From: Diphasiastrum complanatum
Lineage: Eukaryota > Streptophyta > Lycopodiopsida > Lycopodiales > Lycopodiaceae
DNA: 64,000 nt
Reading direction: 5' to 3'
Assembly (NCBI GenBank): GCA_029204225.1
Contig: CM055107.1
Coordinates: 3,414,706 to 3,478,705, forward strand
Both the position numbers and the translations under genes were made by a program. Position 1 is the first letter of the stretch; every line of letters starts with the position of its first letter. The notes below the pieces were generated by a model. The model ran no database searches. It was not told the origin of the DNA and saw nothing but the letters and a program-made list of their open reading frames with translations. This document shows positions 44,001-49,913 of this stretch, in pieces.

Positions 44001-45306
44001 TGAGTGTTATTGACTAGACTTTACTTGGCAGGAGGCGTTACTCCAAAACAGGATCCAGGCCAAGGAAAATGCAGTAACAGCAGCAGAGTGGTTTCAACAT
44101 TATGGGGCAATGGAGCCCAAAATGGAGCAAGTTGATGCCTCACTTTCCAAGTTACAAGATGGGCTTGTTTTAAAAGCTGACAAGATTGACGTGCAGGCAA
44201 TATTTCTCATGGCTCCCATACGTAGACAATTTAGTTATGCTTGCCACACTGTTGACATGTTGCCAGGGTGAGGTGGAAAAGAGGGGGTACAGCCACTGAT
44301 ATGAAGCTTCATATCAAGTTGCTGTTATCTGACAATGTGTAGCTTTCCAATACCTGCTTAGGCATATGCTGTCTAGGACTCCTAGGTAAATTCGAGCTCA
44401 TAGACCAGTTTGGATTTAACTTCTGGATGGCTACAAGTCTGCACTGATCTGAGGTTAATCCAGGAAGTGATTCACAGTTCTTCAGTTACTTCTGGCACTA
44501 TACATGAGCATTTATGAAGCATGACTATTATGAAAAAGTGGATAATAAGACTCTGAAACTCTTTGTTTGCAGAAAATTGCCCGGCTTGTCCATGAGATAT
44601 TGCACCAACCAGACAGAGCACTGTTCACTGGCAGGCCTTTGCTTGGCTTCAAGTGCATGTATGCAAAACTTCATGAACTTGAGTATTTTCAGAAGTTGCA
44701 ACAAATGATTGCTGAAGGCATTACGGCTTTTTTAAGCTGCAGTACTCAAATATGACTTGTGTTATCTTTTTTGGCTAATTGCAGTTATGCTTGTTTATAC
44801 TGCCAATTCTATTAAAGGGTGCACTATTGCAATATAAATTCCACCTTAATAGCTGTGATGTCTATGCTGATGGAGGAATAAGCAGGTCTTGTGATCGTCC
44901 ACTGGAAAAATTAAATCCATATCGTGCTGACTATGTTCCAATAAACATGATGCCTAAGCAAGTACTTCCAATGCTGTCAGCGGAGCGTATTTTTGCTCCT
45001 GTGAGTATTCTTGCTTGTTTAAATACGTAATACAAATGTCATCCTTAATGTCATGTTGTGCAACTGGTCATTGTTCGAGTCCACAAGGTACTATGCATTA
45101 CTCTTTATTGTATTGCTAACTGGTTGATTGGATGTTTTCAGCAGGACAGAAAGGAAATTTCAAGTCCAGGTAGTCCAAAAAATGCTCTGAGCAAAGACGA
45201 TAAGGATAGCAGCCTGGGTTATCTGCAGAGTCCATATACTGCTCCTTTGCCCAGACGTGCATATTCTGCAGGACAAGCACAAAAACCTTCATTGATTAAG
45301 AAATAG
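6395..45306 (+). CDS. DUF4795/QRICH2-like coiled-coil protein, split gene (12 candidate exons, 5' end missing)
   Basis: Candidate exons: 6395/6402-6428, 6544-6729, 27018-27083, 29749-29817, 37040-37207, 37340-37477, 43374-43442, 43592 to 43846 or 43894, 44032 to 44190 or 44196, 44573-44658, 44886-45000, 45142-45306. They stay in one frame and give about 470 residues. Seen: repeated short coil units with K-A/V-D-x-x-x-L ([40 protein letters not shown]), then [10 protein letters not shown] joined to SCDRPLEKL, then a basic Ser/Pro tail. The SCDRP motif after a K-A-D coil is characteristic of DUF4795 proteins such as QRICH2, a sperm flagellar protein in animals. The family call rests on motif recall, and a role in plant sperm flagella is inference. 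Largest introns are about 20.3, 7.2, 5.9 and 2.7 kb, the first three full of transposons. The start codon lies upstream and was not identified. Confidence 0.7.
6949..7222. mobile_element. hAT-type MITE, 274 bp, with 8-bp TSD
   Basis: The element starts CATAGAATTAATGAACCG and ends CCGTGGGTACTATG, so its termini are CATAG/CTATG. It is flanked on both sides by the identical octamer CATAGAAG (6941-6948 and 7223-7230), the duplication size produced by hAT transposases. The interior holds many inverted copies of GAACCGT/ACGGTTC and two runs of (TTAA/ATTA) and can fold into strong hairpins. It has no coding capacity. It sits in the 20-kb intron of the DUF4795-like gene. Confidence 0.88.
7231..9899. 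other. Intronic sequence without recognised content
   Basis: A/T-rich sequence inside the large intron between exons at 6729 and 27018. Short open frames here have no recognisable domain or splice context. I see no repeat, RNA gene or element with defined ends. Confidence 0.5.
9900..10331 (+). mobile_element. 5' LTR end and PBS of an LTR retrotransposon
   Basis: TGGTATCAGAGC at 10320-10331 is the usual primer-binding site complementary to plant initiator tRNA-Met. It lies two bases after a CA dinucleotide (10317-10318) that should end the 5' LTR. A TATA-like TTTATATAGA at 10003-10012 would fit the LTR promoter. The left LTR boundary is not resolved; 9900 is only a guess. The gypsy integrase relic at 11284-11771 has the same orientation and may be the rest of the same, internally deleted element. 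Confidence 0.6.
11284..11771 (+). pseudogene. Ty3/gypsy integrase remnant
   Basis: Integrase fragments in order: [19 protein letters not shown] (the second catalytic Asp region), then after a frame change [14 protein letters not shown], then [18 protein letters not shown], and FLGGPFKI...AYRIDLSLG...[11 protein letters not shown], the GPF and HVSRLK-type end. There are at least two frame changes and a deletion between the YNS and GPF blocks. RT and protease are absent. It looks older than the chromovirus at 16740. Confidence 0.75.
12308..12390. repeat. (GA)n then (GAAA)n simple repeat at LINE 3' end
   Basis: GA run to about 12370 followed by five GAAA/AAAG units to 12390. It adjoins CTTTATTAATGTC, the 3' end of the minus-strand LINE, so on the LINE strand this is a CTTT/CT tail in place of poly(A). 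Confidence 0.9.
12583..15804 (-). pseudogene. LINE ORF2-like polyprotein with in-frame stops
   Basis: Read from 15804 downward. The endonuclease part has [10 protein letters not shown], then HSVVDYLMG and an SDH motif near 15440. RT covers about 14900-13850 with [11 protein letters not shown] (catalytic YADD near 14080-14091). After RT comes a linker with GVKPGYY, then [12 protein letters not shown], and a zinc-binding segment RICQLC...[16 protein letters not shown] near 13110-13030. The tail has an Asp-rich run. The whole region stays in one frame, broken only by stops at about 15613, 13555, 13267, 13135 and 13007. It cannot make a full protein as it stands. Confidence 0.85.
15830..16437 (-). 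pseudogene. LINE copy 2, C-terminal fragment
   Basis: A second minus-strand LINE piece of the same family. It encodes [16 protein letters not shown], then after a stop [33 protein letters not shown] (given here only as its key Cys-x2-Cys and His/Cys pattern near 16320-16230) and a tail ending [13 protein letters not shown]. It lacks RT and endonuclease. It directly adjoins the truncated 5' edge of LINE copy 1 at about 15810-15830 and the GA repeat at 16441. Confidence 0.75.
16441..16734 (-). pseudogene. LINE copy 3, 3' end (left part)
   Basis: GA repeat at 16441-16494 followed by CTTTTTTAATGTC and a stretch alignable to the 3' UTR of LINE copy 1 (shared TGTACAT.TCAAGTG). This is the 3' end of a LINE whose C-terminal coding part resumes at 23022, beyond the inserted chromovirus. 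Confidence 0.75.
16735..16739. repeat. Target-site duplication of chromovirus (left)
   Basis: TCTGA, repeated at 23022-23026 directly after the right LTR. Confidence 0.9.
16740..17097 (-). repeat. 3' LTR of chromovirus (358 bp)
   Basis: Starts TGTAATAGATCC and ends GAGCTCGTAACA on the + strand. It contains CCACGTGGC, a G-box-like palindrome, and ACGTGGC repeats near 16870. One base differs from the right LTR by eye. Confidence 0.95.
17098..17111 (-). other. Polypurine tract of chromovirus
   Basis: On the minus strand this reads AAGGGGGAGGGAG directly before the 3' LTR, the expected position and composition of the plus-strand primer. Confidence 0.85.
17109..20750 (-). CDS. Chromovirus pol: protease, RT, RNase H, integrase, chromodomain
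   Basis: About 1,213 residues uninterrupted. The first ATG of the frame is at 20750; the same frame is closed just upstream by TGA at 20757-20759. Counting from residue 1 two codons earlier: protease motif [11 protein letters not shown] at 55-65; RT with [11 protein letters not shown] near 340 and FLDD at 402-405; RNase H with [10 protein letters not shown] at 551; an acidic Ser/Asp linker at 725-743; integrase zinc finger (H802, H..., C832, C835 pattern); catalytic D865, D near 924 and E963; the GPF motif near 1100; and a chromodomain [17 protein letters not shown] near 1179-1195. The protease site reads D-D-G where D-S/T-G is usual. Domain order PR-RT-RH-IN-CHD is that of chromoviruses, whose chromodomain directs insertion to modified chromatin. 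Confidence 0.95.
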   Translation of the reverse strand: MADSAASEIKVYHEDHEHCCQLTSAMLARPFSFGPHDLVRMHGKVGNQSVRVMVDDGATHNFINHTLVKKLKLPEVPSQHRYIVSLAKGEDKKIWETMVSKLNLGIQGYQDQINFQIMHLDRTDIVLGRDWLYSLRPSLHRNYQENTLSFQYKGREIQLHGEHDVPNSPMVCSSELCQLIGDEDHQVFLCDFQFIPEVSISSSIQQKISKLETLLSKFKDVFPEDLPHGLPPSREVDHVINLVPGTAPVSKPPYRVSRTEDEEITRQLTEYLGKGQIQTSSSPWASPVLLVKKKEGSMRLCVDYRALNKVTIKNKYPMPWADELFDQLDGAKFFSKIDLRSGYHQVRIKSEDVSKTAFRTRHGHYEFKVMPFGLTNAPATFMTLMNSVLRPYLGKFVVVFLDDILVYSKTRKEHLKHLRKVFRLLRKHKLYAKQSKCEFFVEEVAYLGHIISSDGIKMDPNKVKAILSWLRPQNILELQIFLGLAGYYRRFVKEYAQIAVPMTNLLKGKGKEFIWESAQQESFDALKTALATAPVLKVVDPNQSFVVETDASDFAVGAKLTQGGRPVAFESKKLEPAQTRYSAYEKELFSIVHALKTWRHYLYGANFEVLTDHESLRYLCNQPELRGRKARWAELMQEFDMSIRYRRGKFNTVADALSRMPIINELSFTQIRNELLESLRGKCQHDAFFSIIWNSVQNRQLQTPEPVPGAGASPSKNTAASVEDDDESDYTSSDDVEDSEPVLPKQTPGVEGQLTQGFKWKQYSIQDEYLLYRDRVCVPNSEDYRQQVLYECHDNPSAGHPGIQKTYELLRRQFFWPSMKKDVHQYVTSCQKCQVNKAERLKAGGLLHPLEIPAGKWESISMDFIVGLPKTQKGNDAIWVTVDRLTKMAHFIPTKTTVRAPELARLFVDGLFKLYGLPSGIVSDRDSKFTGNFWKAVFHHLHTKLNMSTTDHPQTDGQTERVNQVLEDMLRAYVSKRQTNWEEYLSILEFAYNSTKHSATGYSPFMLMYGFQPRSPTAVGFKQEKVEAARNFLEDLNQMIEHAKRSIRQSQDRARHYADPHRRDVQFSTGEKVYLRVPVDSKTLKSGVCAKLSPRYCGPFTISRRLGEVTYELELPHSSKVFPVFHVSQLRKALTRSDNLVGDSVLVLPLDPQQPPHEPEEILDSRETQTRHTLYREYLVKWNDQPVENATWERGSVLRKIFPDFVLEDQDGS
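20732..20815 (-). pseudogene. Ty1/copia RNase H fragment across the chromovirus gag/pol junction
   Basis: In the third frame, different from the shared gag and pol frame, about 28 codons read [18 protein letters not shown] followed by [10 protein letters not shown]. This matches the copia RNase H signature SS.EAEYRA...AT.E..WL..LL. It covers the end of gag and the start of pol, and in the gag/pol frame it contributes several stops (TAG at 20796-20798, TGA at 20793-20795, TGA at 20757-20759). Reading it as a captured copia segment is inference, but the motif match is strong. Confidence 0.6.
20796..21953 (-). CDS. Chromovirus gag
   Basis: 385 residues from the ATG at 21953 to TAG at 20796. The acidic N-terminal third contains a coiled-coil-like stretch ([20 protein letters not shown]). 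A central capsid-type region has YKWWLNL and [19 protein letters not shown] single CCHC knuckle, [14 protein letters not shown], lies near the C terminus in a Lys-rich context. The unusual end VCCYLF comes from the copia-like segment. Gag and pol are in the same frame but separated by several stops, so pol needs some other expression route or the element relies on help in trans. Confidence 0.92.
   Translation of the reverse strand: MTTPQGPDQPQERGFDELETEALAYRKGKEPMEVEEQEQFAEELDELVTKEQFLQLVTEVDELKLALANFKSSVDDSFAELKNLILSSAKGSLPSTSQLSPSPLPSVSGETLRSHPSVFKDLKPPTFNGEEKDRNADILQTFLSKWKNIHALKQTPDHLQAIEASLSLGPMAYKWWLNLQETGQTPRSWKAFEEAFLREFLPENELDRAWEAWERTVMDKSLIQYISQYREAILKIKNMDDYQKIRGFVRGLKDEYKVEVQRNSPTTLEQALRYAQIYDDSVGRKRARQQPLSEQLPPKDFQFKKKFLKRKKEDKFKGEAPQKRPSLIQPLKPDDFEKAKQERLCFVCMGKGHTVRQCPKGPFTKKDKKDKKQVHLVQTVCCYLF
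21954..22649 (-). other. Chromovirus 5' leader
   Basis: About 700 non-coding bases between the PBS and the gag start, with no open frame of note. Packaging and dimerisation signals would be expected here but cannot be recognised by eye. Confidence 0.7.
22650..22663 (-). other. Primer-binding site of chromovirus
   Basis: On the minus strand CTGGTATCAGAGCC directly follows the 5' LTR: the initiator tRNA-Met site. Confidence 0.92.
22664..23021 (-). repeat. 5' LTR of chromovirus (358 bp)
   Basis: Same length and sequence as the left LTR apart from one base. Followed by the target duplication TCTGA at 23022-23026. Confidence 0.95.
23022..23800 (-). pseudogene. LINE copy 3, C-terminal coding part (right of chromovirus)
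   Basis: The minus strand encodes [18 protein letters not shown], then [20 protein letters not shown], and after a frame change [18 protein letters not shown]...EDEDQYFRF, which align in order with the post-RT and zinc-binding regions of LINE copy 1. With 16441-16734 it forms one LINE split by the chromovirus. RT proper is not visible upstream, so this copy was already 5'-truncated near 23800. Confidence 0.75.
23801..25019. other. Intronic sequence without recognised content
   Basis: A/T-rich intron sequence. No coding signature, structured RNA or repeat with defined boundaries was seen. Confidence 0.45.
25045..25275 (-). pseudogene. Possible retroelement gag N-terminal remnant
   Basis: The minus strand reads [22 protein letters not shown], one TAG, then [23 protein letters not shown] and later [14 protein letters not shown], about 76 codons in one frame. 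The coil followed by a P-Y-S-G patch is reminiscent of plant gag N termini, but no zinc knuckle or pol follows. Weak call. Confidence 0.3.
25290..27017. other. Intronic sequence without recognised content
   Basis: No supported gene or element. The 84-codon frame at 26334-26588 has no recognisable domain and no splice context tying it to the host gene. Confidence 0.45.
27018..27083 (+). CDS. DUF4795-like gene, exon (22 codons)
   Basis: Acceptor TTTGCAG at 27017, coding [20 protein letters not shown] and two more residues, donor CAG|GTAGAG at 27083. Exactly 66 bases, phase 0 on both sides. The R-K-V-D-R-D-E-L unit matches the coil units in the neighbouring exons. Confidence 0.7.
27369..28236 (-). 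repeat. Direct repeats bounding a possible small LTR element
   Basis: A stretch of about 75 bases beginning CATCTAACCCATTCTTG occurs at 27369-27443 and again at 28162-28236 in the same orientation. Just left of the second copy, GCTCTGATACA (28131-28141) is one base from a minus-strand initiator tRNA-Met PBS, followed by TGTGACAAT that could begin an LTR. This fits a short non-autonomous LTR element, but its ends are not resolved. Confidence 0.4.
28237..29748. other. Intronic sequence without recognised content
   Basis: A/T-rich; nothing beyond short open frames. Confidence 0.45.
29749..29817 (+). CDS. DUF4795-like gene, exon (23 codons)
   Basis: Acceptor GCTTGCAG at 29748, coding [20 protein letters not shown] then HAL, donor CTG|GTATGT at 29817. 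69 bases, phase 0 on both sides. Heptad-like L/V/I spacing fits the coil. Confidence 0.65.
29818..31959. other. Intronic sequence, possibly retroelement leader or LTR relics
   Basis: No coding region was recognised. The part from about 30550 to 31900 is less A/T-rich and resembles the untranslated leader and LTR of retroelements, but I found no PBS, paired LTR or coding motif. Confidence 0.35.
32030..32595 (+). pseudogene. hAT transposase tail, degenerate copy
   Basis: Keeps [18 protein letters not shown], the AT-hook core PRGRPRG and the RG-rich run, but a lengthened G run near 32205 shifts the frame and TAGs follow (near 32236 and 32312). No N-terminal catalytic domain. Not expected to be functional. 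Confidence 0.65.
32763..32836. repeat. (GA)n microsatellite
   Basis: About 37 pure units, at the same place in the hAT family as the 309-bp run at 1511-1819. Confidence 0.95.
33545..34080. repeat. Low-complexity region with CTATCTCATGTGAATCTCTC tandem units
   Basis: Between about 33776 and 33900 a unit of roughly 40-55 bases, with CTATCTCATGTGAATCTCTC and CATTGTGTGACA, is repeated three to four times with changes. The flanking sequence is rich in CAT/ATG trinucleotides, which gives long open frames with His/Ser/Val repeats on both strands; none shows a domain. Confidence 0.6.
34275..34520. repeat. Imperfect tandem repeat, GGGGAAACACCTAGTGAAGTG units
   Basis: The block GGGGAAACACCTAGTGAAGT followed by GACAAAAG and often GGAGACATAGGCACAACA occurs four times (near 34281, 34369, 34400 and 34451). 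Spacing varies from about 30 to 90 bases, so it is a composite repeat. Confidence 0.75.
34521..35310 (-). mobile_element. 5' end of a non-autonomous or truncated copia-like LTR element
   Basis: GCTCTGATACCA at 35192-35203 is a minus-strand initiator tRNA-Met PBS, so a 5' LTR starts at about 35207 (TGTAAACTCAATC) and extends right to about 35310, where it is cut by copia coding sequence. The internal side (34521-35190) has no gag or pol. It carries diverged repeats of a block with CCTCCAAACAGGGTGCT and a run of seven AAAT units at 35035-35060. The LTR part matches 4338-4440. Confidence 0.55.
35311..36420 (-). pseudogene. Ty1/copia gag-protease-integrase fragment
   Basis: Minus strand, 5' to 3': a gag zinc knuckle [14 protein letters not shown] near 36230-36190, the protease active site [12 protein letters not shown] near 36060, then [17 protein letters not shown] and [15 protein letters not shown] (integrase zinc-finger start) near 35670-35630, and [17 protein letters not shown] near 35430-35385. 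Frames change between zinc knuckle and protease and again inside integrase. It ends abruptly at about 35311 against the LTR of another element. RT and RNase H are absent. Confidence 0.8.
36421..37039. other. Intronic sequence without recognised content
   Basis: No supported feature between the copia fragment and the next host exon. Confidence 0.45.
37040..37477 (+). CDS. DUF4795-like gene, exons 37040-37207 and 37340-37477
   Basis: First exon: acceptor TTAACAG at 37039, coding [20 protein letters not shown]..., 56 codons, donor GAG|GTCAAA. Second: acceptor CTTGTAG at 37339, coding [20 protein letters not shown]..., 46 codons, donor CAG|GTTTTC. Both are phase 0. The Lys/Ala-rich coil with K-A-D units and a short basic patch QQRRKTRG fits the rest of the protein. 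The intron between them is only 132 bp, in contrast to the kilobase introns elsewhere. Confidence 0.75.
37478..39430. other. Intronic sequence without recognised content
   Basis: Several 60-80-codon open frames but no domain, splice pattern or repeat I can support. Confidence 0.4.
39430..40740 (+). pseudogene. LINE copy 4, RT and C-terminal relic
   Basis: Same family as the LINE copies at 12-24 kb but in the host-gene direction. Recognisable pieces: [10 protein letters not shown] near 39600, RT fragments around 39840 ([10 protein letters not shown]-like with changes), [20 protein letters not shown] near 40060-40110, and [10 protein letters not shown] near 40140-40170 (catalytic YVDD). A deletion follows, then [20 protein letters not shown] near 40325-40385 (zinc-binding C terminus). 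Many frame changes. More decayed than copy 1. Confidence 0.75.
40741..42030. other. Intronic sequence without recognised content
   Basis: The 68-codon frame at 41706-41912 has no recognisable domain. No repeats with clear ends. Confidence 0.4.
42030..42345 (+). pseudogene. Possible gypsy pol relic
   Basis: The + strand reads [21 protein letters not shown] near 42047-42110, resembling the D-I-V-L-G-x-x-W-L-x-x-L-G segment between protease and RT of gypsy elements. Nothing else of pol is recognisable, so this is a weak call. Confidence 0.3.
42873..43096 (-). repeat. Tandem tRNA-like SINE units (two full copies and a partial third), period about 102 bp
   Basis: On the minus strand each unit contains GGGTTGGCTCAGCTGGTTAG and, about 33 bases later, GGTTCGAGCCTCCCC. 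These match the A box and B box of the tRNA/SINE internal RNA polymerase III promoter. Units begin near 42873, 42975 and 43077. The T arm does not pair as in a working tRNA, so these are tRNA-derived repeats rather than tRNA genes. Confidence 0.65.
43374..45306 (+). CDS. DUF4795-like gene, last six exons including SCDRPL motif and stop
   Basis: Exon 43374-43442 codes [20 protein letters not shown] and three more residues (phase 0). Exon 43592 onward codes [18 protein letters not shown] and an acidic Ser-rich region; its donor is either GTCAGT after 43846 or GCATGC after 43894. Exon 44032 onward codes [20 protein letters not shown]... to ADKID, donor GTGCAG after 44190 or GCAATA after 44196. 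Exon 44573-44658 codes [20 protein letters not shown]...GFKC and two bases of Met (phase 2). Exon 44886-45000 completes Met and codes [20 protein letters not shown]... to IFAP, donor GTGAGT. Exon 45142 or 45145 to 45306 codes a basic Ser/Pro/Tyr tail, stop TAG. No polyadenylation signal was assigned. Confidence 0.78.
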
Positions 45307-47231
45307 GGAGGGATTTTAACTTTTGCTTAACCAATTCACAAGCATCCTATCCTTTGCTTGCTAATGTTAATCTCCTGAGGTGCTTATGACATACCCGAAT
45401 CATGCAAGGTTTGGCAAATAGACTATGGTGATTAACACCTCATTGCCTAGTGTTTGAGCATATTCTTTGCAGCAACAAGAGGAGATTTTGAGCATAAGTA
45501 GCCTGTGTTGATAAGGCTATCCAAGAAGAGCGATGAGAGGTATTTTACAGGACAGAAATCAAAGAATGAATTTGATTTGGATTGATGAAAAATCATAGGT
45601 TTCTGTTGTCAGAAAGAGTGGAAATTAGAAATAATTTTTTGAGAAATTTTTGAACTCGTCAAGCGTGGCTCTACTATTGCGGTTTTCCTTAATACGTAGG
45701 AATCTGCGGTCTGGACACTTTGCTAACATGTCTACATGTTAATTGCGAAGTTACAGAACCAAAATAAACTTCACTAAAAATCACAATACGAAAGTCAGAT
45801 GACTTGGTATAGAATCTTGATGAGTCCTCTTGCATCAAGTTGTCTTTTTGATACACTTCACTCATATGGTTGGCATAAATTGAGTCAACGCTCTACTTTT
45901 ATAGTCTGCTATTTCATTCTGGGGCTAAATAATTCTTGAATGTTGATGGTTTTTGTTGCATGCCATGAGATTGAAGAGCAAAGCTTCTGAATGTTTAACT
46001 TATTGATGGGGAAAGTTTGTGTATAGTACCTACCATATACATTGTTTCAAATATGCATGACACAACGCATTGATTGAAATTAAGAAGCATAAGAGAAGAA
46101 CAGATAACAGAGAAAATTTCTATAGGGAGCTCATGTAGATGTAAGGTAGGCTACGTAGACTATAGTCTAGCATTACACATTCCCTAAACCCTAAACCCTA
46201 CCTTACATCGAAGTTGGGTGTCTATTATTGTAGAGATTCTTTGTTGCTATGACATAGTTGAAATTGTTAATAGAATAGGAATGATATAAAAGTTCAGGGC
46301 ATGCTTTGAAATGATCGAGGACCAAATCAAATTGAACATCACTACCTATCTTAAAGGCAAACTTGCAAGGCAAGGCAAAAAATCCTCACATTGTTGAAAG
46401 CTAAAATGCAATAACTTGATTTTTGCATTTGTGAGTTGCTTTGTCTAGATTATATCCATATTCCAAACTTGAGAAACTGGTCACTAATCGCAACACAAGG
46501 GATGTGCATAAAAGAAGAAAAACACTTGAAAAAGTGACACATCCACAATTAAGCAAATAAAAACACTATCTTTCTTGATTAACAAAGCTCATTTGAAAAC
46601 GTCATTCATGTCAGATAATATTTCTAGACATATACTACTCTTTAGAGTCCATAATAGCCTCGTCATCAACAAAACGACATTTCTTTAGCCTTTGCTCACG
46701 TACTAACACGTTGTCATAGCGATGCATGTCCCCAGCCATTACATTGACCATACCAGCTATGTAACAAGGCAATTCATTGTGACACCCACAAATTAACTTC
46801 GACCAATAGAAATCTATTTATATAGATGACATGAAACCAATTTACTCACTATTTTTCTGGGGACGAGATCTCCATTGCAGTCGAGCCCATCTTTGGCAAT
46901 AAAAGGCTAGATGTACTGATTCCAATCTCAAGCATACTGACCTCACTGTCTATCAGCCTTGCAAAAACACAAATTTGCATTATTTGAACATGAAAAAATA
47001 CATGATGCTTTACACTCAAAAGAATCAAATACAAGTCACAACATTGTAAGATTACCTCGATTTTCCTTTATCTAGTCTATGCATTTGTCATCCGAATCAA
47101 ATCCAAACAAGTGCACTCCACACTTTCGTGCATCCAAAATGGACGTTCTAGTCCCCAATAGTAGATCCACCACAACTCCTCCTTCCGGACAAAAAGCGGA
47201 GAGCAAGAAGAACATAAAATACTCATTCTTT
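45307..47231. other. Downstream of host gene; no further gene seen
   Basis: The proximal part should include the 3' UTR. At 46138-46209 there is a 13-bp inverted repeat enclosing CCCTAAACCCTAAACCC. No coding region was recognised. Confidence 0.5.
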
Positions 47232-47972
47232 TGTGCAAAAAGTACAAAAAGGACCAAGAGTGGATTCTAATCTGATCCTCAAGAGGGATTGGTTGTTAGA
47301 TTACTTGATCTATCAATCTACTTGAGATTAAGATCAATCTAGATCAATTCTAGATACAAAATCCTAACAAGAACAATCATTAATTGAAGGTAGGTGTACT
47401 TTTCGGTTTCACACGTGGTGAAACACTGTCTGAGTACGGACTCCAACCTAAAAATCAAGTACACATTGATAGCACCTCAAAACAATCAAAACAAATGTAG
47501 ACAAAAAAAAAGAGAATCACTCAAAATTGTTTCCAAAACCAAGATTGGTGTCTCACATTGATTATGGCCAAATAAGCCTCTATATATACACTTTTGGAGC
47601 TCGAGGTACTGATCATGCATCAGATCTCACACGCGTGAGGATGCCTTGTCACCATCATGCAATTTGACACTTGGATCAAAACTTTTCATTTTGGGCATTT
47701 TTGGTCTATTTTCCTACTATATGGAGATCTTCATGGAAATCTTTTAGAAGCAAAAACTCGCCTACTTCAGCTATTTCCACACGTGTGAGCTGTCATCTAC
47801 ACATGGCCATTTTAGCCACTAGAACTTGAATTAAATCATATGTACAACATATGTGATTATGGTACATAAAAAGTACACTAGTTTCACACGTGGGAATAGG
47901 CTCCACACATGTGTGTCTATCCTATATACAAGATTTTTGGCCTCTACCAAGCTTATTTTTGCATTTTTCACA
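47232..47972 (-). repeat. 3' LTR of copia element (741 bp)
   Basis: Matches 52453-53027 over about 570 bases. Contains several CACACGTG-type palindromes (near 47410, 47628, 47780, 47883 and 47913). Confidence 0.85.
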
Positions 47973-47984
47973 CTCCTCAAAAAT

Positions 47985-48761
47985 CTAGCTTGGTAAATCT
48001 AGCATAGATCTATCTATAACTCCAAGAGCCAATCTTAATTTTATAAATGGATGTTTAGGCAATGCCTTGGTGAGTATATCAGCAATGCAATCTGATGATG
48101 AAGCATGAATAAGCTTGATCTCCTTTGCTTGCACTTTCTCCCTCACGAAATGATGTGCAATCTCGATGTGCTTTGTTCGAGCATGGAAGACTGGATTGTT
48201 TGCAAGTTGTTGAGCTGCTTGATTATCACAATATATGCATGGAATGTCTTCATCCTTGATCACATGTAGCTCCTCCAAAAGCCTTTTAAGCCAAAGAACC
48301 TCCTTTGTTGTTGTTGTTGTCATAGCTTTATATTCGGATTCTGTTGATGAAAGAGAGATGGTATCTTGCTTTTTGAAAAGCCAAGATATAGCTCCTCCAC
48401 CTAAGAATGTAGCAAATGCACTTATGGATCTTCTATCCATCTTGTCACCTGCAAAACTTGAGTCCGAATATGCTCTCAAACAAATATTAGTCCTTTCATA
48501 AACTATGCCAAAGTCTTTTGTAGCCGAGATGTACCTTAACACCCTTTTTGCTCCTTTCCAATGACATATTAATGGACTTTGCATGTTTTGACTCAACTTG
48601 CCAACACAAAAACTAAGATTTGGTCTAGTGATGGTTAAGTATATCAAGGAACCAATAAGCATTCTATAGGTAGTGATGTCCTCAAAGGATGCTTCATCAC
48701 TTTCCTTAGAAACTTTTACACTTAGTTCCATAGGAGTTTCAACTCCTTTACAATCAATCAT
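47985..48761 (-). pseudogene. copia RNase H region
   Basis: 258 codons: GSLIYLTITRPNLSFCVGKL, then a YSDSSFAGD catalytic-Asp region, ISLSSTESEYKAMTTTT with KEVLWLKRLLEEL, YCDNQAAQQLANNPVFHARTKHI, and the end CIADILTKALP. All expected copia RNase H landmarks are present. It is in a different frame from the RT fragment upstream, separated by about 12 bases. Confidence 0.85.
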
Positions 48762-48772
48762 GCCAAATCTTG

Positions 48773-49324
48773 CTAAGATTGATCTAGCATACTTAGATTG
48801 ACATATGAAGGTAAAATCATTACTTCTAGGGACTCTATTCCAAGTATAACTTTAAGAAGTCCTAGATCTACCATCTTAAATTCACTAGACAAGGAAACTT
48901 TTACATTCTTGATGTCATCTAGATCATTTCCTGTGAGTATAATGTCATCAACATATAAAACTAAGATAATGATCTTTCCATCATTACATTTGTAGTACAA
49001 TGATGGTTCATAAGAACTTACAACAAATCCAATGGAAATAAGATAGGAATGCAACCTAGAGTACCATGCTCTTGGTGCTTGCTTGAGTCCATAAAGACTC
49101 TTCTTCAAGAGACACACCTTGTCTTCTTCTCCATCTTTGATGAAGCCCTCGGGTTGGCACATGTAGATTTCCTCTTCCAAGAATCCATTCAAGAAAGCAT
49201 TTGTCACATCAAGTTGGAAGAGCTCCCATTTGAAAGAAGTCGCAAGACATATGATAAATCTAATGGTCACAAGCTTTGCAACAGGTGCAAAGGTTTCATC
49301 ATAATCTATGCCTTTGACTTGCAA
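48773..49324 (-). pseudogene. copia reverse transcriptase
   Basis: QVKGIDYDETFAPVAKLVTI, QLDVTNAFLNGFLEEEIYM, KKSLYGLKQAPRAWYSRL, and the catalytic LVLYVDDIILTGND. Complete RT core. The upstream frame is shifted near 49330. Confidence 0.88.
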
Positions 49325-49478
49325 AAAAACCTTTTGCTACAAGTCTAGCTTTGTACTTATGAATGGAACCATCTTAATTATATTTCAATCTATATATCCA
49401 TTTACAATTAAGAGGCTTCTTTCCATAAGGTGAATCAACAAGTTTCCAAGTTTGATTTTTCCATTATTGCATCAAACT

Positions 49479-49913
49479 CTATTGCATAGCTTTCCTCCAA
49501 TATTGAGACTTATTTGCTTCCTCAAAACTAGTTGGTTCTTCAAGCATAGTAGTCAAGAAAGTATAAGAGTTGAGTAGTTGAGAATCTTCCATTTGCTCCC
49601 CTTTGTCACTATAAGTGAGCCTTGATGGCTCAATCCTTGTCCTTGTTGATCTTCTTGGCACCCTTGGACTTGGAGTAGGTTCCACTTGGTCTTCTTCTTC
49701 ATGAAGCTCCTCCTCGGCCATAGCATGATCTTTGACAAGTTGAGTGTTGTTGGAAGTCACCTTTCCTTTGGCTTGGAGAGATTCATCAAAAAGTACATCT
49801 CTACTAGCAACAACTTTTTTGGTAATAGGATCATATATCCTATAAGCTTTCTTACTTTCACTATAACCAACAAAGATGCCTTTGAAAGAAGTGGCATCTT
49901 CCTTTTTCCTTGT
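49479..49913 (-). pseudogene. copia integrase-RT linker, frameshifted
   Basis: Contains PRVPRRSTRTRIEPSRL and YTFLTTMLEEPTSFEEANKS, typical of the variable region between copia integrase and RT. Spread over at least two frames. Confidence 0.6.
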
